From assembly GCA_944389585.1 (NCBI GenBank), contig CALXMW010000002.1, forward strand, positions 62,001 to 126,000: a DNA stretch of 64,000 nucleotides. The letters are read 5' to 3'. This document shows positions 15,954 through 24,286 of the stretch, piece after piece; the first letter of the stretch is position 1, and each line of letters opens with the position of its first letter. The notes beneath the pieces were generated by a model. It saw only the letters and a program-made list of their open reading frames with translations. It ran no database searches and had not been told where the DNA came from. Origin of the DNA: an uncultured Kiritimatiellota bacterium. Its GTDB lineage: Bacteria; Verrucomicrobiota; Kiritimatiellia; RFP12; DVOR01. A program made the translations under genes and the position numbers.

Positions 15954-18590
15954 TCAGCGGGCCAGGGAGCCGGAGGGCTGGGCCTTGCGGTCGCTGGCCA
16001 TGTGGGGGCGCTTGCCGCGGTACCAGAGGACGGTGACCAGCGGGGCGATGAAGAGGGTGGAGAAGGTGCCCGCGATCATGCCCACGAAGAGGGCGAAGGC
16101 AAAGTCGTGCATGGCCGCGCCGCCGAAGAAGTAGAGCGCCGCGACGGGCAGGAGGGTGGAGGAGGTGGTGAGCACCGTGCGGCTGAGGGTCTGGTTGAGG
16201 CCCTTGCGCATGGCGGTGGGGAAGTCAAGGTTGGGCTCGCGGGCCATGATCTCGCGGACACGGTCGAAGGCGACGATGGTGTCGTTGATGGAGTAGCCGA
16301 CGATGGTCAGCAGCGCCGCGACGGTGGTGAGGGAGACCTGGTTGCCGCAGAGCGAGTAGACGCCCAGGGTGATGAGCGCGTCGTGCGCCAGGGCCACCAC
16401 GCCGCCGAGGGCGAAGCCGAACTGGAAGCGGTAGCTAACGTAGGCGATGATCATGATGAGGGAGAGGACGATGGACCAGACGGCGTCGCGCTTGAGCTCC
16501 TCGCCGATCTGGGAGCCGACCTGGTCGCGGCTGACGATGGCGACGTCGTAGTCGGGCGTGGCCGCGTCGATGGCGCGGCGGATGGCTTCCTCGGAGGCCA
16601 GGACGTTGCCGTCCTTGTCGGTGACCTCGGTGACGGCGGTCTTGACGAGGGTCTGGACTTTGCCGTTCTCGGCGGTGGCGTTCTGGACGGTGGGGTCGGA
16701 GATGCCGTCGATGCCGTCGACGACGCCGCGCACGACGTCGGGGTCGAGGGCGACGACCGAGCCGTCGGATTTGAGCGTGGCCTCGTAGGTGATGGAGAGC
16801 CCGCCGGTGAAGTCCACCGCCATGACCGAGGCCGGGTTGCCGGAGGCGCGCACGAAGAAGACGGCCAGGGTGGCGACGATGATGGCGACGGCGGCCAGGG
16901 AGAGGGGCTTGCCCCACTTGAGGAAGTCGATGTCGACGGTCTCGGGCACCCACTGCACCATCTTGTAGGGCTTGGTGGTGTCGTCGGCGATGAGGTTGAA
17001 GATGAGGCGCGTGACGACCAGCGCGGTGAACATCGAGATGATGATGCCGCCGCAGAGGGTCACCGCGAAGCCGCGGATGGGGCCCGATCCGAAGATGAAG
17101 AGGATGACGCCGGTGATGAGCGTGGTGAGGTTCGAGTCGAAAATCGCCAGGAAGGCGCGGTCGTAGCCCGCCGCGATGGCGGCCTTGACCGTCTTGCCCA
17201 GGCGGAACTCCTCGCGCATGCGCTCGAAGATGAGCACGTTCGCGTCCACCGCCATGCCCACCGAGAGCACGAGGCCGGCGATGCCCGGCAGTGTGAGCAC
17301 GGGCAGCTGGTTGAGCGCCGTCGAGCCGGTGCCGTCGCTGATGAAGACACTCATGATGCCGCTGGCGATGATCATGCCCGCGGGCCAGAGGATGACGTTC
17401 AGCGCCAGCGCCACGTCCGCGATGACGCCGCAAAGCAGGTAATACGCCAACATGAACAGAAAGACCGCCGCCACGCCCACGAGCGAGGCAAGCGTGCCCT
17501 TGGAAATGGCCTCCTGCCCCAGGCTCGGCGAGACCGAGCGCGTCTCGATGATCTTGATGGGCGCCTTCAGCGCGCCGGCGTTCAGCACGCCCGAAAGGGC
17601 CGTCGCCTCAGACCACGTGAAGGCCCCGCTGATCTGGCAATGCCCCCCCGTGATGGGCTCGCGCAGGTTCGGCGCCGAGCGCACCACGTCGTCCAACACG
17701 ATCGCCATCTGGCGCCCCACGTAGCGCGTGGAAAGATTCGCCAGCGCGTTCGCGCCCTCCTCGTTGAACTCCACGTTGATCACGTTCTGCCCGCTCATCG
17801 GGTCACGGTCAGGGTTCGCCTTGATCACCGTCGAGCCGTTGATGGTGCTCGTCGTGCTCCGCGAGACGTACATCGGCACATACGCGATGCGCCCGCCCGG
17901 GTCGCGCCCAATCTCCTCCATCACGCACTCATACAACGCCCCAGGCGTCGCGAAACGCCCCAGGCGCACCATGAAATCAGGCAGCTGCGACAACTCCGCG
18001 AAATCGTCCCCCCGCACGAAACACACCCGCCCGTTGCACGAACTGCGCACGAACCCCTCCGGCGTCCGCCCCGAGTTCATCACCTGGCGCGACACGTTCG
18101 CGTTGTCCTCATGCACCAGGCGGAACGCCAAGAACGCCGCCGACTTCACGCTCTGCTCGGCCTGACGCGCCTGCGCCTCATCCGCCCCCGGGATCTGGAT
18201 CAAAATCCGGTGGTTGTCCGCCTTCGCGATGATCGGCTCATTCGTCCCGATCGCGTCGATGCGCCGGCGCAACACCTCAAGCGTCAAATCATCCGCGTCA
18301 TGCATGATCGCCGCCGTGTCCGCCTTCGCCTGCGCCTCAACCTCCGCCACCACCTCCGGCGAAGCCGCCTCCGGCGTCGTCCGCCGCTCCGCGAACCCCG
18401 CGTCGCGCTTATCCGCGTACAACTTCTCCTCGTCGATCTGCACCGTGAAGCTCGTCCCACCCTGCAAATCCAGCCCCAAACGCACCTTCTCGCGCATCGG
18501 GAACGTCACATAGCACGAAAACCCCACCAACACCGCCAACACCGCCCACTTGATCAGGCTCGGCGTATCCATATCCTTGAAGTTCAACAT
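15954..18590 (-). CDS. secDF: Fused protein translocase subunits SecD and SecF
   Basis: 878 residues containing both halves of the SecDF channel that uses proton flow to pull exported proteins across the membrane. SecD half: L-G-L-D-L-Q-G-G-T near residue 40, a periplasmic head of about 300 residues, then the A-G-L-V-L-S-V-G-M-A-V-D-A-N-V-L-I segment. SecF half from about 570: V-D-F-T-G-G-L-S-I and G-Y-S-I-N-D-T-I-V-A-F-D-R-V-R-E. ATG at 18590 has GGAGG at nine bases; a start at 18611 would run into yajC. Seventeen bases separate it from yajC, the usual gene order. Confidence 0.97.
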   Translation of the reverse strand: MLNFKDMDTPSLIKWAVLAVLVGFSCYVTFPMREKVRLGLDLQGGTSFTVQIDEEKLYADKRDAGFAERRTTPEAASPEVVAEVEAQAKADTAAIMHDADDLTLEVLRRRIDAIGTNEPIIAKADNHRILIQIPGADEAQARQAEQSVKSAAFLAFRLVHEDNANVSRQVMNSGRTPEGFVRSSCNGRVCFVRGDDFAELSQLPDFMVRLGRFATPGALYECVMEEIGRDPGGRIAYVPMYVSRSTTSTINGSTVIKANPDRDPMSGQNVINVEFNEEGANALANLSTRYVGRQMAIVLDDVVRSAPNLREPITGGHCQISGAFTWSEATALSGVLNAGALKAPIKIIETRSVSPSLGQEAISKGTLASLVGVAAVFLFMLAYYLLCGVIADVALALNVILWPAGMIIASGIMSVFISDGTGSTALNQLPVLTLPGIAGLVLSVGMAVDANVLIFERMREEFRLGKTVKAAIAAGYDRAFLAIFDSNLTTLITGVILFIFGSGPIRGFAVTLCGGIIISMFTALVVTRLIFNLIADDTTKPYKMVQWVPETVDIDFLKWGKPLSLAAVAIIVATLAVFFVRASGNPASVMAVDFTGGLSITYEATLKSDGSVVALDPDVVRGVVDGIDGISDPTVQNATAENGKVQTLVKTAVTEVTDKDGNVLASEEAIRRAIDAATPDYDVAIVSRDQVGSQIGEELKRDAVWSIVLSLIMIIAYVSYRFQFGFALGGVVALAHDALITLGVYSLCGNQVSLTTVAALLTIVGYSINDTIVAFDRVREIMAREPNLDFPTAMRKGLNQTLSRTVLTTSSTLLPVAALYFFGGAAMHDFAFALFVGMIAGTFSTLFIAPLVTVLWYRGKRPHMASDRKAQPSGSLAR

Positions 18591-18607
18591 CTCTGAAACC
18601 CTCCGCC

Positions 18608-18982
18608 TCACTGCTTCGCCGGCTCGGCCTCATCCGCCGCCGCCATCACCGCGCCCCGCGCCACCTCCACCCGCGCGCCCGGGCACAACTCAATCACGAA
18701 CGTCTGCTCCAGCGCCTCCACGATCGTCCCCAACAGCCCCCCCGCGAACGACACCCGCCGCCCCGCCCGAAGCTCCGCGATCATCTTCTGCCGCTCCTTC
18801 TCCTTACGCTGCTGCGGCCGGATCATCATGAAATAAAAAATACCGAAAAGCAAGACGATGAAAATCAACGTCCCCCCGAAACCGCCCGGCTGCTGCGCCT
18901 GCTGCGGCGCACCCCCCTCCACGGGCTGCACGGTGCTTGCGACGGTCTCAGGCGCGGCGGCGCCCTGCGCGGACTCATTCAT
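18608..18982 (-). CDS. yajC: Preprotein translocase accessory subunit YajC
   Basis: 124 residues: an N-terminal alanine/glutamine-rich tail, one membrane segment (about 40-58, T-L-I-F-I-V-L-L-F-G-I-F-Y-F), the M-I-R-P-Q-Q-R-K-E-K motif and a small basic domain. ATG at 18982 has AAAGGA; a longer reading to 19159 would run into the island core sequence and is not credible. It is the first gene of yajC-secDF and lies next to the island boundary. Confidence 0.93.
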   Translation of the reverse strand: MNESAQGAAAPETVASTVQPVEGGAPQQAQQPGGFGGTLIFIVLLFGIFYFMMIRPQQRKEKERQKMIAELRAGRRVSFAGGLLGTIVEALEQTFVIELCPGARVEVARGAVMAAADEAEPAKQ

Positions 18983-19022
18983 GGTCGGTTCCTTTGCCAA
19001 AAACAAAAACAAGTAAGCCACA

Positions 19023-19028
19023 AGTATA
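19023..19028 (-). promoter_or_regulatory. -10 box of the yajC-secDF promoter
   Basis: TATACT on the minus strand 40 bases before the yajC ATG. A convincing -35 is not visible at the right distance, so only the -10 is called. Confidence 0.45.
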
Positions 19029-19113
19029 CCCTTTTCCCGCCCAAAAGAAAAGCAAAAAAGCCACCCCGCCCCCACTCCCCCCCAAAAAAGCCCCCACCCC
19101 ACGCAAAACCCAA

Positions 19114-19157
19114 CCCCACACCAAAACGCCCCTTTGTTTGCCGCCGTCGAAAGCGAC
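19114..19157 (+). repeat. Island left boundary repeat containing core 1
   Basis: 44 bases that recur perfectly, in inverted orientation, at 30021-30064. The inner 34 bases (19124-19157) are the recombination-like core also found at 24898-24931 (identical) and, with one mismatch, at 24197-24230 on the minus strand. The core encodes [10 protein letters not shown] and ends in a small dyad GTCG-AAAG-CGAC. Confidence 0.9.
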
Positions 19158-19766
19158 ATCGTCGGCTACACCCAGATCGAGATGCAGGCCGGCAAGTGGT
19201 ACCAAATCGGCAACCCGTTTGGAGAGTTGGACGGTGCGGACACGTTCTCCGCAAATGAGGCGTTTTCGGCAGGATTTTCAGACGGGGACATCCTGAACCT
19301 TTTTGACAAGCAGCGTTCTTCTTATGCTGTTTATTATTGGAATAGCGCACTGAATGGGTGGAGTCCTTTCGTTGGTGCGCCGTTCCTTGCGGACATTCCT
19401 TTGACGAAAGGGAAGGCCGTTTATATTTACAAAGGGAATGCCGGAGTAGTGACGCTTTGCGGGAAAGTCGTAGAGGTGTCTGTTCCGTTCGGAGCCGAAA
19501 ATGGTGGCGCTTGGGATCAAATCGTCCCGATGTGGCCAGCGACGGCTAAGTTGAATGATTTGAAGTGGGAAGGTCTTCAATCTGGCGATACGGTGAACAT
19601 CTTGGATTCTGAGCGCGCGGCATATAATGTTTATTATTGGGACGCGAACACGCAACAATGGACGATTGCACCAGGGGTGCCAATCCCGGCAGATGTTGAA
19701 TTGCAAATCGGCCAAGCGGTTTTTGTGAACAAAGCCTCCTCTGGTGTTGGCACTTTGTCTCGATAA
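19134..19766 (+). CDS. Cassette 1: two-repeat exported-type protein lacking a signal peptide
   Basis: 210 residues if read from the TTG inside the core; no ATG, GTG or ribosome site lies in frame upstream, and the preceding about 110 bases are a G-poor non-coding leader. The protein begins F-A-A-V-E-S-D-I-V-G-Y, which in cassette 2 is the signal-peptide cleavage region. Two repeats of about 95 residues follow (W-Y-Q-I-G-N-P-F and W-D-Q-I-V-P-M-W starts), each with a G-D-x-x-N-x-x-D element, a Y-x-V-Y-Y-W strand and a G-x-A-V element. GC content is clearly lower than the flanking genes. It is most simply a silent cassette awaiting connection to a promoter and signal peptide. PEP-CTERM gene 1 follows after 26 bases. 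Confidence 0.7.
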   Translation: MFAAVESDIVGYTQIEMQAGKWYQIGNPFGELDGADTFSANEAFSAGFSDGDILNLFDKQRSSYAVYYWNSALNGWSPFVGAPFLADIPLTKGKAVYIYKGNAGVVTLCGKVVEVSVPFGAENGGAWDQIVPMWPATAKLNDLKWEGLQSGDTVNILDSERAAYNVYYWDANTQQWTIAPGVPIPADVELQIGQAVFVNKASSGVGTLSR

Positions 19767-19792
19767 GGTAACTCTTTCACAAGGAAAGTAAA

Positions 19793-20323
19793 ATGAAAAA
19801 GTCCGTATTCTTGCTTGCTCTCTTCGCGTTCACTGCGGTCGCTTCTGCAGGCCAAATCATCTGGTCTGCCAGTGGCCTGACCTCTACATTTGAAGGGGGG
19901 ACCGCTTATCTTGTTCAAATGACCTCTGGGACACACACTATCAAGGACATCAGCGACTATCTGTCGTCTGCTGGGATTGATTATTCCGGGAACGATTTCA
20001 AGTATTGGAAGACGTCGTCAAATACCGTTGGGGACGGGACGATTGTAGAAAACCAGGGGTATTACTATGCTGCCAGTGTCACTGCGCACGAGACGATTTC
20101 CCCTTCGACAGACTTGTCAAATTTCTTCGTTGTCGTTATTAATGGCGAAGATTACGCGGTGTCAGATTTTGTTTCTGGGACACCCATCGCAGGAGATGCC
20201 GCAAACTGGAATCCAGCCTTTACCGGGTCTTGGACAACAGGTAAGCTCGTCCCGGAGCCGACGGCGCTGGCGCTCTTGGCGCTGGGCGTGGCGGGGGTGG
20301 CCCTGCGCCGGCGCGTGAGGTGA
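19793..20323 (+). CDS. PEP-CTERM protein 1, partner of cassette 1
   Basis: 176 residues: a Sec signal peptide (M-K-K-S-V-F-L-L then A-S-A), a beta-rich body of about 125 residues, and a C-terminal PEP-CTERM tag: V-P-E-P-T, a hydrophobic helix A-L-A-L-L-A-L-G-V-A-G-V-A and R-R-R. Such tags are cleaved by an exosortase and link the protein to the outer surface or exopolysaccharide. The ribosome site AAGGAAA is good. The body is AT-richer whereas the tag is very GC-rich and nearly identical in DNA to the other copies. It should be co-transcribed with cassette 1. Confidence 0.85.
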   Translation: MKKSVFLLALFAFTAVASAGQIIWSASGLTSTFEGGTAYLVQMTSGTHTIKDISDYLSSAGIDYSGNDFKYWKTSSNTVGDGTIVENQGYYYAASVTAHETISPSTDLSNFFVVVINGEDYAVSDFVSGTPIAGDAANWNPAFTGSWTTGKLVPEPTALALLALGVAGVALRRRVR

Positions 20324-20349
20324 GGCCAGCGGTTTAGCCCAAAAAGGAG

Positions 20350-20380
20350 GCCCTCGGCGGATGCCGGGGGCTTCGCTTTT
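20350..20380 (+). terminator. Terminator after PEP-CTERM gene 1
   Basis: GCCCTCGGC pairs with GCCGGGGGC around a GGAT loop, followed by TTCGCTTTT. The same hairpin recurs after PEP-CTERM gene 3, RipA-like gene 1 and the toxin gene. Confidence 0.75.
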
Positions 20381-20388
20381 GCGTGGGG

Positions 20389-20580
20389 CTGGGACCACTG
20401 GGACAGCTGGGACCACTGGGACGCGCCGCCAAAGCGGCGCCGACAACGCTCTGCCCACCGGCCCCGCCACATCGCCATGGCCCCACCCAACCACCCGTGG
20501 TTCCGCTCTACGCTATTCAGGCCTGCCTCCGTGTGCACGGCCCCGTCCCAGTTGTCCTAGTTGTCCCAGTTGTCCCATCA
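20389..20580 (+). mobile_element. MITE-like repeat, copy A
   Basis: About 190 bases. The left end is four tandem 9-bp units CTGGGACNN, the right end is the same unit in reverse (GTCCCAGTTGTCC). The inside contains the hairpin GCGCCGCCAAAGCGGCGC and a middle shared with copy B. It has no open reading frame of its own. It fills most of the gap between PEP-CTERM gene 1 and the four-helix-bundle pseudogene. Confidence 0.6.
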
Positions 20581-20653
20581 CGGCGTGGGGTTCCCGGCAG
20601 TTCCAGCGAGCCTTTGGTTTGCCAAGGCACCCCATTTCCGCTAAACTCATGCC

Positions 20654-21285
20654 ATGAATGGAAACAAGAAAGCGCCGCGTTTCGCGGAAGTCCCCAAGCC
20701 TTCCGCGCAAAACCCGCGCCCGTGGCGGGGCGAAGAGGAGGCTTCCTGAAGTCGCGCGGCGGTTATCGCAAGCTCCTTTCTTTCCAAAAAGCGACGTGTG
20801 TCTTGGATCTGACCTTCGTCTTCCTCAGCCGCTTCATTCCGTCACGCAACCGGTTAGCAGATCAGATGTTCCAGGCGGCCCGTTCCGGGAGGCAAAACAT
20901 CGCGGAGGGATCGGCGGCCTCGACCACCTCGCGCGAGACCGAGCTGCACCTGGCCAACGTAGCCAAGGCCAGCCTCCAGGAATTGCTCTTGGATTACGAG
21001 GACTTCCTGCGCGAGCGCGGCTTGGCGCGGTGGGCCCCGGAAGATGCCCGGGCACAAGCGGTGCGGGAAAAATGCCGCGCCATCGCCGACCCTACCTATT
21101 ACCGCGCGCTTGCCAAAGACCCGCGCCGCTCCGCAGAGGCCGTCGCCAACATCGCCATCACCCTCATCCATCAGACGGACTACCTGCTCGCGCGCCAGAT
21201 TGGGCGCCTCAAGCAGGACTTTTTGGAGCACGGCGGCATCCGCGAAGAGATGTCCCGCGCCCGACGCGAGCGCCGCGGCTACTAG
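20654..21285 (+). pseudogene. Four-helix-bundle suffix-domain protein, frameshifted
   Basis: ATG at 20654 opens 31 codons ending E-E-E-A-S and a stop at 20747. The coherent continuation L-K-S-R-G-G-Y-R-K-L-L starts at 20746 in the next frame, so one base (a C in CTTCCTG) appears missing. The downstream part (about 180 residues) has the four-helix-bundle/S23 intervening-sequence protein features D-Q-M-F-Q-A-A-R-S-G, Q-N-I-A-E-G-S and L-L-D-Y-E-D-F-L. A GTG at 20722 could still start the domain alone (M-A-G-R-R-G-G-F-L-K-S), so some function may remain. A real frameshift and a base-calling error cannot be separated here. Confidence 0.7.
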
Positions 21286-21310
21286 GGCACTGCTCCGAGG
21301 CCGAAGCGCC

Positions 21311-21653
21311 ACGCCGCGATCACGCCGCGATGGGACCACTGGGACGGCTGGGACCACTGGGACGCGCCGCCAAGGCGGCGCCGGCCAACGCTTCGCACCC
21401 CGCCCCACATCGCCCATGCCCCGTCCCACATTACCCGTGGCCCCACCTGCGCCATCCAGGCCTGCCTCAATGCACCACGCCCTCGCTCCAGAGACCTTCG
21501 TAGTCCCAGTGCGGCCCGCCCGTCCCAGTGGTCCCAGCTGTCCCAGTAGTCCCAGTAGTCCCAGTAGTCCAAGCCCCACGCAAAAGCGAAGCCCCCGGCA
21601 TCCGCCGAGGGCTCCTTGTGTGGGCTAGGCTCGCACTCACGCCACGCGCCGGC
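21311..21653 (-). repeat. Left arm of a long inverted repeat, including MITE-like copy B
   Basis: On the minus strand this segment aligns along its full length to 26092-26412 on the plus strand, at roughly 80-90 percent by eye. It contains a MITE-like copy (21331-21572), a terminator and, at 21622-21653, the last codons and stop of a PEP-CTERM gene (G-V-A-stop context) without the rest of that gene. The arm therefore carries the fossil 3' end of a PEP-CTERM gene directly behind RipA-like gene 1. Confidence 0.8.
21582..21612 (-). terminator. Terminator of the cassette 2 operon
   Basis: On the minus strand GCCCTCGGC-GGAT-GCCGGGGGC followed by TTCGCTTTT, about 47 bases after the RipA-like stop. 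It is the same hairpin as the one after PEP-CTERM gene 1. Confidence 0.75.
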
Positions 21654-21658
21654 ACCCA

Positions 21659-22408
21659 TCACAAGGTCGAGCTTTCAATCTGCCGGTGGAAGACAATGAA
21701 AAGCAGACCTAAGATAAACCCGAATAACGCCGCCGCCAAGCCTATGGCATATTCGCCCTGCAACAACTTCACGATTGCCCCCCGAACCCCATCGTTCAAA
21801 CAAAGCAAGTGTCCCACCGCCAACGTCACCCACAGCCCCAACGAAAAGATGCCGATGACAATATTGATTTTGGATGGGGAGAAGCGCCCCGCACGTGTGG
21901 TCAGACACGAGGCGTCCCTCTCCCGCTTGTCGTACTTTTCCCAAAAAGCGCCATCCTCCCAATGATTGAATCCCGCGAAGGTCGTGGCGACATGGGCGCG
22001 CGAAACCCGCTTGCCCGCTTTCTCCAACTCCGCGATTTCCCCTTCCTCCATATCTCGAACCTGATTGCCAAACAACTCAATTGCGGCCTCATACATCTCA
22101 AACCATGCCTTCGATCCCTTTGCCATACACGTCCAGAGATACGAAAAGACGATCCCCAACAACGTCACCCCAAACGCCTGCCAATGCAACCCCTGCGAGT
22201 GCGCCAACTGTTTCAGCGCCCCCTCCTGCACCATCAACGCCCCATAGCCCGCATACGACAACGCCAGAAACGTCCCCACCATCACCGAGCGTTGCCACTG
22301 CGAGTTCAGTTCCAACGCTCTTCCCGCCCACAACGCCTCCTGAATGTCCTTTATGGAGAGACCATCTTTAGTATGACCTTTTTCTTTATCAGTCGCGTTG
22401 CACATCAT
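21659..22408 (-). CDS. RipA-like four-helix membrane protein 1
   Basis: 249 residues. The N-terminal part has D-I-Q-E-A-L-W-A-G-R-A-L-E-L-N-S-Q-W-Q-R and two membrane segments (about 43-60 and 78-97); a soluble stretch of about 80 residues follows; then P-S-K-I-N-I-V-I-G and two more membrane segments (about 183-205 and 215-240). This resembles the RipA family of octameric inner-membrane proteins, but I name it only by resemblance. A paralogue with the same N-terminal block is at 27510. Two adjacent ATG codons (22408, 22405) follow AGGAAAA. Last gene of the cassette 2 operon. Confidence 0.65.
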   Translation of the reverse strand: MMCNATDKEKGHTKDGLSIKDIQEALWAGRALELNSQWQRSVMVGTFLALSYAGYGALMVQEGALKQLAHSQGLHWQAFGVTLLGIVFSYLWTCMAKGSKAWFEMYEAAIELFGNQVRDMEEGEIAELEKAGKRVSRAHVATTFAGFNHWEDGAFWEKYDKRERDASCLTTRAGRFSPSKINIVIGIFSLGLWVTLAVGHLLCLNDGVRGAIVKLLQGEYAIGLAAALFGFILGLLFIVFHRQIESSTL

Positions 22409-22496
22409 TTTTTCCTATACGTTCTCTTTAGTGGTCGTAATCAAGGAATTATTCTCCACCTGTTGAGCTTCGATAGAAGAGTCAGGCCTACTCTCC

Positions 22497-22883
22497 CTAT
22501 GCGTACGAAGCGGATATGAGATTAAAGAGTTTCCATAGAAACACTGCAAAGATAATGATCAACGCAAGAGTAAAAATCATGTGGGGTCTAGAAATTTCAT
22601 AGAACAAATTCTTTAGGGTTTTCCCGTTCCTCTCATATTCAAGAACCTGAATATAAGTCTTTCTATCATGGGTTTGCCATATCTCTATTAATATCTTTTC
22701 TTGTGTATCTTTCCTAAGAGGACCTTTCGTATATACGAATTGAAGTTGCCGACTTAGACTTTGCAGATTAGATGTTTCTGCTGAGACTTTCGTTTCACCG
22801 GGTACCCTCGTCCAACTCTTGTTTTCTTCCCCAAGTAACTTGAGGCTCCGCTCTAGGGCATTAAAAGCTTGATTCGTATCCAT
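22497..22883 (-). CDS. Small C-terminally anchored membrane protein
   Basis: 128 residues: a soluble N-terminal part of about 95 residues with polar, helix/strand mixed character and one membrane segment near the C terminus (M-I-F-T-L-A-L-I-I-I-F-A-V-F-L-W). ATG at 22883 has GGAGG at seven bases. It sits between PEP-CTERM gene 2 (64 bases) and RipA-like gene 1 (88 bases). I do not recognise a family. The same operon position is taken at 28262 by another single-span protein without evident sequence similarity. Confidence 0.65.
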   Translation of the reverse strand: MDTNQAFNALERSLKLLGEENKSWTRVPGETKVSAETSNLQSLSRQLQFVYTKGPLRKDTQEKILIEIWQTHDRKTYIQVLEYERNGKTLKNLFYEISRPHMIFTLALIIIFAVFLWKLFNLISASYA

Positions 22884-22947
22884 TTTCACCCTCCTTATAC
22901 ACAGGAGGCAAGGGCTTCCCCTTGCCTCCGAATAACCTCTCTTTGTT

Positions 22948-23526
22948 TTATCGCACCCTTCTACGGAGGGCCACCCCCGCCACGCCAAGGGCAAGCAGTG
23001 CCAGCGCCGTCGGCTCCGGGACAGGTTGCCAACCGGAAGAGCCGTCGTCGGTAAAGAAGATGTCGCCTGAGCTATCTTCCACTGTCACGCCATCACCGCC
23101 TGGGTATCCATTGTTGAAGAGAGCCGCAGGATCGGTAAGATAATAGAAACCATCAGTGATGTCATTTAAACTATTTCCCGTCTTTGTTGTAACAACCATG
23201 ACGTAGAAATTTGTCCCCTGTCCATTGTTGTTGGGCTTGTATTGGGTAGAATAGTCAACAGTGGACTCAAACTCAATATAAGTGTTCTCCCCAGTAATGT
23301 TTCCGGTTGCAACCAAAGTGGCACCCGAGATGAACCAAACGCCGTCCGACGCAGAAATATTGTATCCCACAGATGTGTCGACCAGATACAAAAATGCGGA
23401 GCCGGAGGCCATTGCGGAGCCATTTTCCCCAACAAAGTCACCTTCCGTTCCCCAAAGGATTGTTGCGGCAGAAGCGGAGAACGTGAGGCAAACACCAAAC
23501 AAAATAGTGAATAGTGAACGTTTCAT
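22948..23526 (-). CDS. PEP-CTERM protein 2, partner of cassette 2
   Basis: 192 residues. Sec signal peptide (M-K-R-S-L-F-T-I-L-F ending A-S-A), a beta-rich body with T-I-L-W-G at the mature start, then G-W-Q-P-V-P-E-P-T and the standard hydrophobic helix and R-R-R-V-R tail. ATG at 23526 is chosen over 23550 because AGAGGAAAAG precedes it. The I-x-W start of the mature chain is shared with PEP-CTERM proteins 1, 3 and 4 (I-I-W, I-T-W, I-Q-W), so the four form a paralogous family. It lies 34 bases after cassette 2. Confidence 0.88.
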   Translation of the reverse strand: MKRSLFTILFGVCLTFSASAATILWGTEGDFVGENGSAMASGSAFLYLVDTSVGYNISASDGVWFISGATLVATGNITGENTYIEFESTVDYSTQYKPNNNGQGTNFYVMVVTTKTGNSLNDITDGFYYLTDPAALFNNGYPGGDGVTVEDSSGDIFFTDDGSSGWQPVPEPTALALLALGVAGVALRRRVR

Positions 23527-23560
23527 CTCTTTTCCTCTCAAAGTAATCAATATGAGACAA

Positions 23561-24286
23561 TCAATATGGGCGGACGAAGGTCAAAGCTCCATCCTGGACG
23601 GCCTTGATGAAGTAAAATCCTTCACAAGCATTGATTTGGTCGGTTGTGGTCGTCGTTTCACCTTCTTTCGTCCACCCAGAGGATGCACGAAGTTGATACG
23701 TGGTGTAAGCCTTGGTGACGGGGTTTAGAACCATGATCCGATCAGCACGGCTCTCACGATCATTCGCAGACAAATCCCCTTTCAGGTCTGCGATTTTGAC
23801 GGCACACGGATAGGGATTTGCAATGAGATTATACCCTCTGCTCAGGGCGCACGTGATAGAGGGCTCACTTTTAACTTTCCCGCAAACCAAAAAGTCTCCG
23901 TCAGTGACACCTTTCACAAAAAGAAATCCCATTCCTGGCGTCACGATATCCGTTGTCGGTTCAGTCTCACCTGCTTTGACCCATCCGATTTCCTTATATT
24001 GATACGTAGAATAAGCCTTCGTGACGGGATTCATAAGCATAATCCTGTCCGAACGGCTTTCACGGTCGGATTGTGCCAGGTTTCCTTTGATATCCTGGAG
24101 TGCAACCCCTTCGACATCCCCTTTCCCCAACGGGTTGAACGGAAGAGAGATCGCCGAATAGCCCCGCACACACTCAATCGTGGAATATCCCACCACGTCG
24201 CTCTCGACGGCGGCAAACAAAGGGGCGTTTAAAAGGAGCAACCCCGACAGCAGGGTCGCGCCAGTGAGAAAATGCTTCGTCGTCAT
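23561..24286 (-). CDS. Cassette 2: complete two-repeat exported protein (the expressed copy)
   Basis: 241 residues. This is the only one of the four cassettes with its own ATG, ribosome site (AGGAG at nine bases) and Sec signal peptide: M-T-T-K-H-F-L-T then a leucine-rich core ending L-F-A-A, and the mature chain V-E-S-D-V-V-G-Y. Two repeats of about 100 residues follow, each with S-D-R-E-S-R-x-D-R-I or N-D-R-E-S-R-A-D-R-I, then N-P-V-T-K-A-Y-x-T-Y-Q and a G-x-x-F-x-K-x-V end. Function is unknown; a surface-exposed variable protein is inferred from export, internal repeats and the switch-like context. Promoter candidate at 24389-24418. Confidence 0.85.
   Translation of the reverse strand: MTTKHFLTGATLLSGLLLLNAPLFAAVESDVVGYSTIECVRGYSAISLPFNPLGKGDVEGVALQDIKGNLAQSDRESRSDRIMLMNPVTKAYSTYQYKEIGWVKAGETEPTTDIVTPGMGFLFVKGVTDGDFLVCGKVKSEPSITCALSRGYNLIANPYPCAVKIADLKGDLSANDRESRADRIMVLNPVTKAYTTYQLRASSGWTKEGETTTTTDQINACEGFYFIKAVQDGALTFVRPY
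24197..24230 (-). repeat. Core 2 of the cassette family
   Basis: The 34-base core on the minus strand, with one mismatch (GAG for GAA) to cores 1, 3 and 4. It spans codons [11 protein letters not shown] of cassette 2. It is inverted relative to cores 1 and 3 and direct relative to core 4. Confidence 0.9.

Noticed and set aside
18983..19159. Longer yajC start inside the island boundary
   Set aside because: It would translate the core repeat in reverse and a Gly/Trp-rich leader; ATG at 18982 has a good ribosome site and gives normal YajC length.
20383..20653. N-terminal extension of the four-helix-bundle frame through the repeat element
   Set aside because: It translates the CTGGGACNN repeat (L-G-P-L-G-Q-type) and is not protein-like.
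21331..21572. CRISPR array suspected from regular GTCCCAG units
   Set aside because: Units are 9 bp and directly tandem, no unique spacers of 30-40 bp, no cas genes in the window.
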